Assembly: GCA_029268165.1 (NCBI GenBank)
Contig: JAJUGM010000001.1
Location: 1-35,563, forward strand
Direction of reading: 5' to 3'
Length of the DNA: 35,563 nt
DNA from: Bacteroidota bacterium
GTDB lineage: Bacteria; Bacteroidota; Bacteroidia; Bacteroidales; UBA10428
Shown: piece after piece, positions 1 through 9,900 of the stretch
Position numbering within the stretch: the stretch's first letter is position 1
How the letters are laid out: every line of letters starts with the position of its first letter
Made by a program: the position numbers and the translations under genes
The notes under the pieces: generated by a model
Told to the model about the DNA's origin: nothing
What the model saw: the letters and a program-made list of their open reading frames with translations, nothing else
The model's database searches: none

Positions 1-69
1 AGATGCACAGAAACCATTAATTTTACGATCATAAAAAATATTGATTCTTTTAATCTGGTATGGACATAG
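1..69 (+). CDS. 3' end of an upstream gene (partial)
   Basis: Frame 1 is open from the first base to a TAG stop at 67-69, giving 22 codons that end in NIDSFNLVWT. The last 10 bases overlap the ATG of the next gene at position 60, a common arrangement inside a Bacteroidota operon. The alternating hydrophobic pattern would suit the last strand of a beta-sandwich, but the piece is too short to name a family. It could also be a chance open frame in a leader. Confidence 0.4.
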   Translation, partial: RCTETINFTIIKNIDSFNLVWT

Positions 70-1178
70 AAAATAAATTAGCCTGTTTTTCAGTATTTTG
101 CTTATTTTTTCACGTGTCGTTGAATTCTCAGAGTTTGCAAAACAAAGTGAGCGATGAGGTAATGCAGCATATTTATAATGAGATTAAGACACCTTTTAAA
201 TACGGTCTTGTGCTTACAGGTTCCGATGCCTCAAAAAAGGTTGACTGCCCGACAGTTTTTCGGTACCGGCATCAATGGTACATGACTTATCTGGTTTTTG
301 ATGGAAAAGGCTATGAAACATGGCTGGCTGAAAGCAATGACCTGCTGCATTGGCAGCCAATAGGCAGGCTTTTATCGTTTAGCGACAGCACTGACTGGGA
401 TGCTAATCAGAAGGCCGGATATCCTGCGCTTCAGGATTTCAGGTGGGGTAAATCATACAAGCTGAAAAAATTCCACAATAATTATTGGATGTCATATTTC
501 GGTGGAAATTCTACAGGTTATGAAAGAGGATTGTTATCTGTTGGAATAGCATATAACAGGGAAAGTCTATCGAAGGCTCATGAATGGAATCGTTTGGCAA
601 GACCCGTTCTTATGGCAACTGATACCAACGCTTGCTGGTGGGATAATAATACTATATATAAAAATTCAATTATTTGGGATAAGGACAAAACAACGGGTTA
701 TCGGTTTGTGATGTTTTACAATGCCAGGGGTGACAGCATCCAGCCAAAAAAAGGAGCTGAAAGGATTGGCATTGCTGTTTCTGATGATATGATACACTGG
801 ATTAGATTTGGCCACAACCCGGTTATCAACCATCATAAAGGCATATCAGGAGACGCTGTAATACAGAAAATCGGAAACGTTTGGGTAATGTTTTATTTCG
901 GGGCATTTTGGCCAACCCGTAAAGATGACGGTGCATTTAACCGGTTTGCCTGCTCCTATGACCTTGTTAACTGGACCGAATGGCAGGGAGACGATCTTAT
1001 TGCTCCGTCTGAGCTTTTTGACAACCGGTTTGCTCACAAATCATCAGTTGTTAAATACAAAGGCATTGTATATCATTTTTATTGTGCAGTGAATAAAAAC
1101 GATGACAGAGGCATTGCGGTTGCCACATCTGTAGACATGGGTAAGAGTTCATTGCATTTTAGTTCTTTCAAAAAATAA
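60..1178 (+). CDS. Five-bladed beta-propeller glycoside hydrolase-like protein (GH43/GH117/GH130-like fold)
   Basis: This is a 372-residue secreted protein. The N-terminus has a hydrophobic stretch (about residues 8-22) ending near SLNSQ, consistent with export to the periplasm. The body shows repeated blade signatures of five-bladed propeller glycosidases: CPTVFRYRHQWYMTY (about 63-77), WLAESNDLLHWQPIG, YRFVMFYNARG, IGIAVSDDMIHWIRFG, WVMFYFGAFW, FACSYDLVNWTEW and a final HKSSVVKYKGIVYHFYCAV. Proteins of this shape are often annotated only as glycosylase; members of the fold act on arabinosides, galactosides or mannosides. I cannot assign a CAZy family or substrate from the sequence. The gene starts a visible run with two GH2 genes and GH106 on the same strand, 70 bp before the next gene, so a role in side-chain removal is a reasonable inference. 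Confidence 0.7.
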   Translation: MDIENKLACFSVFCLFFHVSLNSQSLQNKVSDEVMQHIYNEIKTPFKYGLVLTGSDASKKVDCPTVFRYRHQWYMTYLVFDGKGYETWLAESNDLLHWQPIGRLLSFSDSTDWDANQKAGYPALQDFRWGKSYKLKKFHNNYWMSYFGGNSTGYERGLLSVGIAYNRESLSKAHEWNRLARPVLMATDTNACWWDNNTIYKNSIIWDKDKTTGYRFVMFYNARGDSIQPKKGAERIGIAVSDDMIHWIRFGHNPVINHHKGISGDAVIQKIGNVWVMFYFGAFWPTRKDDGAFNRFACSYDLVNWTEWQGDDLIAPSELFDNRFAHKSSVVKYKGIVYHFYCAVNKNDDRGIAVATSVDMGKSSLHFSSFKK

Positions 1179-1248
1179 AATAAGCATTACAGTTTTGTTT
1201 AATAAGAATAAATAATAGATTACTTGATCATTTCATATAGATTTTGGT

Positions 1249-3663
1249 ATGAGAAGTTACTTAAGAATATTGATTCTCATTTTTCCTGCGATAATTTACG
1301 GCTGTTCCAAACCAGTTGTAACACAGAAAATTAACTTTTCAGATCACTGGAAATTCAGACTTTTTGATGATTCAGCGGCATCTAATTATAAATATGATGA
1401 TTCTGAATGGCGCACTTTAAACCTTCCGCACGACTGGAGTATTGAAGGTACGTTCAGTATGGATAATCCATCTACGCCTAATGAAGGAGCCTTACCAACA
1501 GGCATTGCATGGTACCGAAAGACATTCAGAATACCCGGTTCAGTCGGAGATAAGATGTATTACATTGAATTTGATGGTGTTTACCGTAATAGTGAGGTAT
1601 GGATAAATGGCCATTATTTGGGGAAAAGGCCTAATGGTTATATTTCATTCAGCTATAATCTGACCCCTTTTATCTATAAAGGAAAAAGAAAAAATGTAAT
1701 TGCGGTGAGGGTTGACAACTCTATGCAACCCGATTCACGATGGTACACTGGCTCAGGTATATACAGGAACGTCAGACTGGTCATAACTGGTAAATTACAT
1801 CCTGCCCATTGGGGCATATTCATTACAACTCCGGAAATCACCAATACACATGCTGTAATAAATATTGAAACCCGGCTTGAAAACCATTCTGGCAAAGAGC
1901 ATATTGCAGAGGTGGATCAAATTATTTTAGATGCCCGGGGCAAAACCATTGCATCTGTTAAAACAGATGCCATGTTGGTAAGTAGTAGATTATCTGTAAA
2001 CCAGCGTTTAAGGATTAACCGGCCTGTGTTATGGTCAATTGAAAATCCTTATTTATATTTCTGCAGAACATTAATATTTGCTGATGGGAAATTAACCTCC
2101 TCCGAAGAAAATGTTTTTGGAATAAGGCATTTCAGATTTGACGCTGATACTGGGTTTTACCTCAATGGGAAATCGATGAAAATAAAAGGCGTGTGCCTTC
2201 ATCATGATTTGGGTGCCCTTGGCGCAGCTGTTAATATCAGGGCGATTGAACGCCGGTTGGAAATATTAAAAGATATGGGATGCAATGCCATACGCACTGC
2301 ACATAATCCGCCTGCGCCTGAGTTACTTGACCTGTGCGACCGAATGGGTTTTCTGGTAATAGATGAGGCATTTGATGTATGGAAGAAAAAGAAAGTAAAG
2401 CATGATTACCATGAAATATGGGATGCATGGCACCGTCAGGACCTTGAAGACATGGTCAGAAGAGACAGAAATCATCCTTCGGTAATAATATGGAGTATTG
2501 GCAATGAAATAAGAGAACAGTTTGACAGCACAGGAATAGTAGTAACCAGGGAACTGGCAGAAATTGTGAAAGCCATTGATTCCACCAGGCCAGTAACCTG
2601 TGCACTTACGGAGAATAATCCTGATAAGAATTTTATATACCTTTCCGGTGCTCTAGACCTGATCAGCTTTAATTATAAGCATCAGGATTATGCTAAATTT
2701 CCGGCCATATATCCTGATGAAAATATAATAGCTTCTGAAAATGTTTCGGCCTATGCCACAAGAGGAGTGTATAATATGCCATCAGACAGCATTCAGCATT
2801 GGCCCGAAGCATATAATGTTTCTTTAAAAAATCCTAATCCTGATTATACGGTTTCGTCCTATGATCATATATCGGCATACTGGGGGTCAACTCATTATGA
2901 AACATGGAAGGTGGTGAAAGAGCTCGACCATATATCAGGCATGTTTGTATGGTCGGGTTTTGATTACCTGGGCGAGCCTTCTCCTTATCCATGGCCAGCA
3001 CGTAGCTCATATTTTGGTATTATTGATTTGGCTGGTTTTCCAAAGGATGCATATTACTTCTATCAGTCGGAATGGACAAATAAGCCGGTTTTACACCTGT
3101 TTCCTCATTGGAACTGGAAGGAGGGTCAGATTATAGATGTATGGGCCTATTATAACAATGCAGATGAAGTAGAATTGTTTTTGAACGGCAGATCATTGGG
3201 TGCAAAAAGCAAACCTGCAGGTAAATTTCATGTTATGTGGAGGGTTCAGTTTCAGCCAGGCAGCATAAAAGCCATTTCGCGGAAAAACGGACATACTGTC
3301 CTTGAAAGAGAAATAAGAACAGCAGGAGCACCCTTTTCTGTCTCTCTGTCAGCTGACAGGCAAACTATAGTTGCCAATGGCCGCGACCTGTCATTTGTAA
3401 CAGCAAAAATAACTGACATGGAAGGTAATCTGGTTCCTGAGGCCGGAAATATAGTTCGTTTTATTATAAGCGGTGCAGGTTTTATTGCAGGAGTTGACAA
3501 TGGTTACCAGGCCAGCATGGAACCTTTTAAGGCAAATCAAAGGAAAGTCTTCAAAGGGTTGTGTATGGTCATCATCCAATCAAACGGAAAAAAAGGAAAA
3601 ATTAATCTGACAGCTATATCTGATGGGCTAAGACATGATGAAATAACTATTATATCAAAATAA
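1249..3663 (+). CDS. GH2 beta-galactosidase/beta-glucuronidase-type lipoprotein
   Basis: An 804-residue glycoside hydrolase of family 2. The N-terminus MRSYLRILILIFPAIIYGC is a lipoprotein signal with Cys19 as the lipidated residue, so the enzyme is membrane-anchored, probably facing the periplasm. In order: a jelly-roll sugar-binding domain (WRTLNLPHDWSIEG, GIAWYRKTF, DGVYRNSEVWINGHYLG), an immunoglobulin-like domain, a TIM barrel (KGVCLHHDLGALG, AIRTAHNPP) and C-terminal sandwich domains including a DUF4982-like segment (EVELFLNGRSLG). The acid/base is Glu420 in SIGNEIRE and the likely nucleophile is Glu497 in IIASENVSAY. Such enzymes release non-reducing terminal beta-galactose or uronic acids. 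The sugar cannot be fixed from sequence alone. It is 11 bp from the second GH2 gene and surely co-transcribed. Confidence 0.9.
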   Translation: MRSYLRILILIFPAIIYGCSKPVVTQKINFSDHWKFRLFDDSAASNYKYDDSEWRTLNLPHDWSIEGTFSMDNPSTPNEGALPTGIAWYRKTFRIPGSVGDKMYYIEFDGVYRNSEVWINGHYLGKRPNGYISFSYNLTPFIYKGKRKNVIAVRVDNSMQPDSRWYTGSGIYRNVRLVITGKLHPAHWGIFITTPEITNTHAVINIETRLENHSGKEHIAEVDQIILDARGKTIASVKTDAMLVSSRLSVNQRLRINRPVLWSIENPYLYFCRTLIFADGKLTSSEENVFGIRHFRFDADTGFYLNGKSMKIKGVCLHHDLGALGAAVNIRAIERRLEILKDMGCNAIRTAHNPPAPELLDLCDRMGFLVIDEAFDVWKKKKVKHDYHEIWDAWHRQDLEDMVRRDRNHPSVIIWSIGNEIREQFDSTGIVVTRELAEIVKAIDSTRPVTCALTENNPDKNFIYLSGALDLISFNYKHQDYAKFPAIYPDENIIASENVSAYATRGVYNMPSDSIQHWPEAYNVSLKNPNPDYTVSSYDHISAYWGSTHYETWKVVKELDHISGMFVWSGFDYLGEPSPYPWPARSSYFGIIDLAGFPKDAYYFYQSEWTNKPVLHLFPHWNWKEGQIIDVWAYYNNADEVELFLNGRSLGAKSKPAGKFHVMWRVQFQPGSIKAISRKNGHTVLEREIRTAGAPFSVSLSADRQTIVANGRDLSFVTAKITDMEGNLVPEAGNIVRFIISGAGFIAGVDNGYQASMEPFKANQRKVFKGLCMVIIQSNGKKGKINLTAISDGLRHDEITIISK

Positions 3664-3674
3664 AACAGTTGATT

Positions 3675-6600
3675 ATGTACAAAATTTTCATTGCAGTTCT
3701 ATTTTATTTGTTATTCAACGATTGTGTTGCACAGACTGTTACAGGAGAACCAGCCGGCATTCCTGAACCGCCTTCAGTATATGAATCTGTACCATGGGAA
3801 GACCCGCTTGTTTGCGGAATCAACCGTCTTCCGGCACGTGCAACAGCTTATTCGTTTTCAAGTATTGAGGAAGCTCTGTCGTGTGATCGTGACAGGTCAT
3901 CAAGGGTTATGCTATTAAACGGACTATGGGATTTTTATTTTGCCATACGCCCATCTGATATTCCACACGATTTCTATAAATCAAAAGTACAGGGATGGCC
4001 TAAAATTGAGGTGCCTTCAAACTGGGAGCTAAAAGGTTATGATATACCTATTTATAAAAGTGCTGTTTACCCTTTCAGGCCGGTGAATCCACCTTATGTA
4101 CCTGAAGATTACAATGGAACAGGTTGTTATCAGCGTACTTTTACAGTTCCATCAGAATGGAAAGATATGAATATTACACTTCATTTCGGAGGTGTAAGTT
4201 CTGCATTTAAAGTGTGGGTTAATGGTCAATTTGTCGGTTATGGTGAAGACAGCTTTTTACCTTCTGAATTTTACATAACTCCCTATCTTGTTGATGGTGA
4301 AAATGTTTTATCAGTATGGGTTATACGCTGGAGTGATGGTTCCTATCTGGAGGATCAGGATCACTGGAGGCTTAGCGGTATTCACCGTGATGTTATGTTG
4401 CTTGCAGAGCCCAAATTACATATTGCTGATTTTCACTGGCAGGCCCGGCTTGATAAAGAATACTGCGATGCAACCTTAAGCATCAGACCAAGGCTGGTAA
4501 ACCTTACCGGAAGCGTGATCAAAGGATACACCGTGAAAGCTATGCTTTTCGATAAGAATAACAGGCCTGTCTTTGAAAAACCCCTGCAACGCTCCGCTGA
4601 ATCAATAATAAATGAAATTTATCCGAGACTTGATAATGTGAAATTCGGTTTGTTGGAAACTGTAGTTAAAAATCCTGACAAATGGAGTGATGAAGTTCCT
4701 GAACTTTATACTCTTGTATTATCACTCGAAGATAGTGCCGGCAATGTTCTTGAAGCCAAAAGCTGTAAAGTGGGATTTCGTTCCATTGAATTCTCTGAAA
4801 CCGATAGTAAATTGCTTATTAACGGAAAAGTCACTTATTTGTATGGCATTAACCGGCACGACTTCCATCCTGTTAAAGGAAAAGCTTTGTCACGTGAAGA
4901 TATTTTACAGGATATTATAACCATTAAACGTTTTAATTTTAACTGCCTACGCACCAGTCACTATCCTAATGATCCTTATTTATATGATTTGTGCGACCGT
5001 TTCGGAATTCTGGTGATTGATGAAGCCAACCTTGAAACACACGGTCTGGGCGGTAAGCTGAGCAATGACCCCACATGGACTCACGCTTTCATGGAGCGTG
5101 GAATTCGTATGGTAATGCGTGATAAAAATCATCCCTGTATCATTTTCTGGAGTCTTGGCAACGAAGCCGGCCGCGGGCCTAACCACGCTGCTATGGCTGA
5201 GTGGATACATGACTTTGACATTACCCGCTTTGTTCATTACGAACCGGCACAAGGAAATCACCGTGCTGAGGGTTATATTGATCCTTCACACCCCGATTAT
5301 CCCAAAGATCATGCACATCGTATTCAGGTACCGGTTGACCCTTTTTATGTTGATGTAATCAGCAGAATGTATCCTGCAATTTATACTCCGGCACTCCTTG
5401 TTAATCAACCTGGCGATAACAGGCCTGTATTCTTTTGTGAATATGCTCATTCTATGGGGAATTCCACAGGCAATCTTAAGGAATTCTGGGATATTTTCCG
5501 CTCAATGCCCCGCATCATCGGAGGATGTATCTGGGATTTCAAAGATCAGGGACTAATTAAAAAGGATAATGCCGGTAACATATTTTTTGCATACGGAGGC
5601 GATTTCGGAGAAAAACTACATGACGGAAATTTTTGCATTAATGGTATTGTCGCTGCTGATGGGAGACCCAAACCAGCCATATATGAATGTAAAAGAATAT
5701 TCCAGCCGGTTCATTGTGAAATCACTGATACCCTGAAAGCCTTGGTGCGGATTAAAAACCTGCACTCTGTCAAGTCACTTTCAGCATACAATATTATCCT
5801 TTCTATTACCGAAGACGGAAAGGAAATAAAAACAGTTCAATTACCACCAATACCTTTAAAAGCTGGAACCGACACAGTCATAAGTCTTGATGGGCATTTG
5901 CCTCCGTTGAAAAAAAATTGTGAATATCTGGCTTTACTGCGTTTTATACTTCCGGAACCAATATCCTGGGCTGAAAAAGGATTTGTGGTTGCCTCTTGCC
6001 AGATTGCATTATCTGGTTTATCAAAGAATTACCAGGTATCTGCCTCTTTCCCGGCTATAACTATAAATGAATCAGATAGTAAGATTATCCTAAAAGGGAA
6101 AAGCTTTGAAGTTATCTTTGACAAATATAGCGGTGCAATGATTTCATATAAATGGAACGGGGAAGAAATCGTTGTCAGTCCGCTTTTACCCCATTTTAGC
6201 CGCCCTCTCACAGATAATGACAGGAAAGGCTGGAAACCGCATGAAAAAATGAAAGAATGGTACATGCCGGATATGAAGCTTGAAAATATTTCGGCAACAG
6301 CAATAAAAAACGGTCTGGTATCAATTAAAAGTATCTGTTCATTAATTAACGGAAAGGCTTCAGTTGAAGCCGAATACCTTCTGAACGGAGAAGGTGTTAT
6401 TAAAATAAACTTTTATCTGAAGGCTTTACCTGATTTACCGGATATTCCGAGGATTGGCATGCAATGTGCAGTAAACAGGCAGCTTGAGATGATTACATGG
6501 TACGGGAAAGGACCGCATGAAAATTATGCTGACAGATGCCAGGGAGCAGATGTAGCAATATACAGCTTGCCAATAAACAACTTTATGGAACCTTACGTAA

Positions 6601-6956
6601 AACCTCAGGAAAACGGAAACCGTACGGGCATAAGATGGATGTACCTTGGAAATAAAAATAATTCAGGATTGTTGATTGTTGCTGATAGTCTTTTAAGCAT
6701 GAGTGCATGGACTTATACTGAAGAATGCCTAAACAGGGCACAACATACCAATGAATTAACCGATGCCGGATTTATTACCCTGAATATTGACCTTATGCAA
6801 ATGGGGATTGGAGGTAATGATAGCTGGAGTTATGTGGCAGCTCCTCTTGAGAAATACAGAATACCGGCAAAAGATTACCATTATTGTTTTTATCTTGCTC
6901 CATATCACGGAAATATTGATAAAATTTCTGCAGTAGCAAAAAAAATAAAATTCTGA
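3675..6956 (+). CDS. GH2 beta-galactosidase, LacZ-type
   Basis: A LacZ-type family 2 enzyme of 1093 residues. I start at the ATG at 3675, not the TTG six bases upstream, because it gives a clean signal peptide, MYKIFIAVLFYLLFNDCVAQ. Domains in order: sugar-binding jelly roll (VPSNWELKGYDIPIY, WRLSGIHRDVML), Ig-like domain, TIM barrel (GINRHDFHPVKG, CLRTSHYPNDPYLYDLCD), a second Ig-like domain and the C-terminal beta-galactosidase small chain (GKGPHENYADRCQGA, then a WSYVAAPLEKYRI tail). The acid/base is Glu497 in SLGNEAGRGPNH and the nucleophile Glu589 in FFCEYAHSMGNSTG. Length and order match full LacZ-type enzymes with an added signal peptide, so it is a periplasmic exo-beta-galactosidase. 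It is followed after 5 bp by GH106. The two adjacent GH2 genes have different C-terminal architectures and are not recent duplicates. Confidence 0.93.
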   Translation: MYKIFIAVLFYLLFNDCVAQTVTGEPAGIPEPPSVYESVPWEDPLVCGINRLPARATAYSFSSIEEALSCDRDRSSRVMLLNGLWDFYFAIRPSDIPHDFYKSKVQGWPKIEVPSNWELKGYDIPIYKSAVYPFRPVNPPYVPEDYNGTGCYQRTFTVPSEWKDMNITLHFGGVSSAFKVWVNGQFVGYGEDSFLPSEFYITPYLVDGENVLSVWVIRWSDGSYLEDQDHWRLSGIHRDVMLLAEPKLHIADFHWQARLDKEYCDATLSIRPRLVNLTGSVIKGYTVKAMLFDKNNRPVFEKPLQRSAESIINEIYPRLDNVKFGLLETVVKNPDKWSDEVPELYTLVLSLEDSAGNVLEAKSCKVGFRSIEFSETDSKLLINGKVTYLYGINRHDFHPVKGKALSREDILQDIITIKRFNFNCLRTSHYPNDPYLYDLCDRFGILVIDEANLETHGLGGKLSNDPTWTHAFMERGIRMVMRDKNHPCIIFWSLGNEAGRGPNHAAMAEWIHDFDITRFVHYEPAQGNHRAEGYIDPSHPDYPKDHAHRIQVPVDPFYVDVISRMYPAIYTPALLVNQPGDNRPVFFCEYAHSMGNSTGNLKEFWDIFRSMPRIIGGCIWDFKDQGLIKKDNAGNIFFAYGGDFGEKLHDGNFCINGIVAADGRPKPAIYECKRIFQPVHCEITDTLKALVRIKNLHSVKSLSAYNIILSITEDGKEIKTVQLPPIPLKAGTDTVISLDGHLPPLKKNCEYLALLRFILPEPISWAEKGFVVASCQIALSGLSKNYQVSASFPAITINESDSKIILKGKSFEVIFDKYSGAMISYKWNGEEIVVSPLLPHFSRPLTDNDRKGWKPHEKMKEWYMPDMKLENISATAIKNGLVSIKSICSLINGKASVEAEYLLNGEGVIKINFYLKALPDLPDIPRIGMQCAVNRQLEMITWYGKGPHENYADRCQGADVAIYSLPINNFMEPYVKPQENGNRTGIRWMYLGNKNNSGLLIVADSLLSMSAWTYTEECLNRAQHTNELTDAGFITLNIDLMQMGIGGNDSWSYVAAPLEKYRIPAKDYHYCFYLAPYHGNIDKISAVAKKIKF

Positions 6957-6961
6957 ACTCA

Positions 6962-9900
6962 ATGATAGAATACCGTATATCTGAATCTAATAACTTAAAA
7001 GTACAAACCCTATTTTTCTTCCTGGCCTGCTTTTATTTTACTAATGTTTTTTCACAGAAACAAAGCCTTAGAGATATTTTTCAATACCCTCCGGAAAGTG
7101 CAAGGCCATGGGTGTTCTGGTATTGGATGTATGGAGCGGTTTCTCGTGAAGGAATCACTGCTGACCTTGAAGCTATGAAACAGGCAGGGATAGGTGGGGC
7201 TTATATATTTACAATCAAAGGAGTACCCGACTCACCCTTATATGTACCGTCTATAAAACAATTAAGCAACGAGTGGTGGGAAATGCTTATTTTTGCACTG
7301 CATGAAGCGAAAAGGCTTGGCATAAAAGTAGGGTTTCATTCATGTGATGGCTTCACTGTGGCAGGGGGACCCTGGATTACCCCCGAACTTTCAATGCAAA
7401 AGGTAGTTTGGAGCAAGATAACTGTTAAAGGCAGGCAGCACTTCTATGATACTCTGCCTCAGCCTGAAACTAAGCATAACTTTTACTGCGATATCGCAGT
7501 TTATGCATTTCCGGCCCTAAATGGTGAAAATATTTCAACACGTACAATAATTCCGAAAGTTACCACAAGCATTCCGGGTGCAGATGCACAGTATCTTGTG
7601 CAGGAAAATAACACACAAACCTTCCGAAGTGATGAACCCTGCTGGATTCAGTATGAGTTTGATACTCCATTTACCTGCCGGTCGGTGAAAATACATACCA
7701 GAGGGAATAATCTTCAGGCTCAACGATTACTCATTGAAACCAGCAATGACGGGATTTCATTTACACCTTTGGTCAGGTTGAAACCACCCCGCCACGGCTG
7801 GCAGGACGCTGTGGCCGATCATACATATGCTGTACCTGAGGCAACAGCAAAGTACTTTCGTTTTATCTATAATAAGGAAGGAACCGAACCAGGTTCGGAA
7901 GACCTTGATGCAGCCAAATGGAAACAATCACTCAAGATTTCAGGTATAGAACTGTTTGCTTCAGCATGCATTGATCAGTATGAAGGAAAATCAGGTCTGG
8001 TCTGGCGAATTTCCGAAAGAAGTAGTCCTGTTTTAGTTCCTGATTCCCTTTGTGTGCCTTTAAAAAGTATTATTAATCTTACTGACAGCATAGACAATAA
8101 AGGCTACCTGAAATGGAACATTCCTGATGGCCAATGGGTTATTTTAAGAATAGGCCATACTTCAACCGGCACAACCAACTATATTGGTGGAGCAGCTGTC
8201 GGGCTTGAATGTGATAAATTTAATTCCATGGCAGTTGAACTGCAGTTCAATAATTGGTTTGGTGAATTAGCCAGGCGGGCAGGCCCGGACATGGTACCTC
8301 AGGTTTTAAGTGTTTTTCATGTTGACAGTTGGGAATGCGGCAGCCAGAACTGGTCGCCTGTATTTTCCGAAGAGTTCAGAAAACGACGAGGTTATGACCT
8401 TTTACCTTATCTTCCTGTTTTTGCTGGTATTCCGGTGGAAAGTATCACTGGTTCTGAACAAGTGCTTAGTGATATAAGACAAACTATTGGAGAACTGGTG
8501 AAAGAAAACTTTTTCGGTACATTAAAAAGACAGCTAAAGTCATACGGCTGCAAGTTTTCAGCCGAAAATATAGCCCCGGTGATGACAGGTGATGGCATGC
8601 AGCATTTTGAAATGGTTGATATTCCTATGGGTGAGTTCTGGCTTAACAGTCCCACACATGACAAGCCCAATGATATTCTTGATGCCGTTTCATCCGGACA
8701 TGTTTATGGGAAAAACATTATTCAGGCTGAGGCTTTTACAACTTTGCGTATGAAATGGAACGAGAACCCCGCAATGCTTAAGCCATTGGGTGATTTGAAT
8801 TTTACTCTTGGCATAAACAGGCTCGTATTTCATGTGTTTACACATAATCCATGGCTCGATAAAAAACCCGGAATGACTCTTAACGGAGTAGGGTTGTACT
8901 TTCAGCGCGATCAGACCTGGTGGAATTATGCCAGGGAATATATTGAATATCTGACACGTTGCCAGGCATTGCTTCAGCAGGGACATGACGTTACCGATAT
9001 AGCTGTTTTTACCGGAGAAGAAACACCATCCCGGGCTTTTACTCCCGATAAACTGATTGATCTGTTGCCCGGTTTAATAGGTGAGGAAAGAACAGAACAT
9101 GAGAAAATAAGGCTGATCAATACCGGAATACCTTTACAGGAAATACCTGAAGGAGTAACCAGTAATGCCAATATATTCAGCATGGAACAATGGGTCAATG
9201 CTTTGAGAGGATATAAATATGATTCATTTAATAAAGAGGCACTTTTAAAGCTTGCCAGAGTGGAAAACGGACGGATCGTATTACCCGGAGGGGCAAACTA
9301 TGCACTTTTGATTATTCCCGGAACAATCCGAAACATACCAAACGGGAAATGGATGTCGGATGAAGTAGCTGGAAAGATACTAAAAATGGTAGATGACGGG
9401 GCTGCAATTATGTTGTTTGAATCACCCTTCGATTCTCCGGGACTGAAGTATAACAGGGAAAGCGACAGTATCTTAAGGCATTTTAATACCGTTTTTTGGG
9501 AACCTTTAAAATCAGGTTTTTCAGAAACTGTAAACCAGAATACTCTAACAAATAACGTCGGAAAAGGCATAGTCATAAAAGGGCCATATTATAATGCAAC
9601 TTTGGATAAACTTGGTATTGAACGTGATTTTATTGCCATTGACTCTTCTGGCAGGTATTTACATGATATTGGGTATGTGCATCGCACCTCTGATAGTTTT
9701 GATATTTATTTCGTTTTTAACAATCAGAATAAAACCAGAACATTTGAAGTATCGTTACGCACTTCAGGCCGTATTCCTGAACTTTGGGATCCACTTACAG
9801 GAGAATGCCGCGATGCACGCGAATGGAGAACAGAAAATAGACGTACGGTTTTACCATTAAGGCTTGAATCGCACGGTTCAATATTTATTGTTTTAATACG

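Noticed and set aside
1656..1667. TAATCTGACCCC, resembling an HTCS half-site
   Set aside because: It lies inside the GH2 coding region with no partner half-site 22 bp away on either side; probably chance.
3601..3620. TAATCTGACAGC, another half-site-like match
   Set aside because: Within coding sequence, without the CACC/CCCC end and without a partner at 22 bp.
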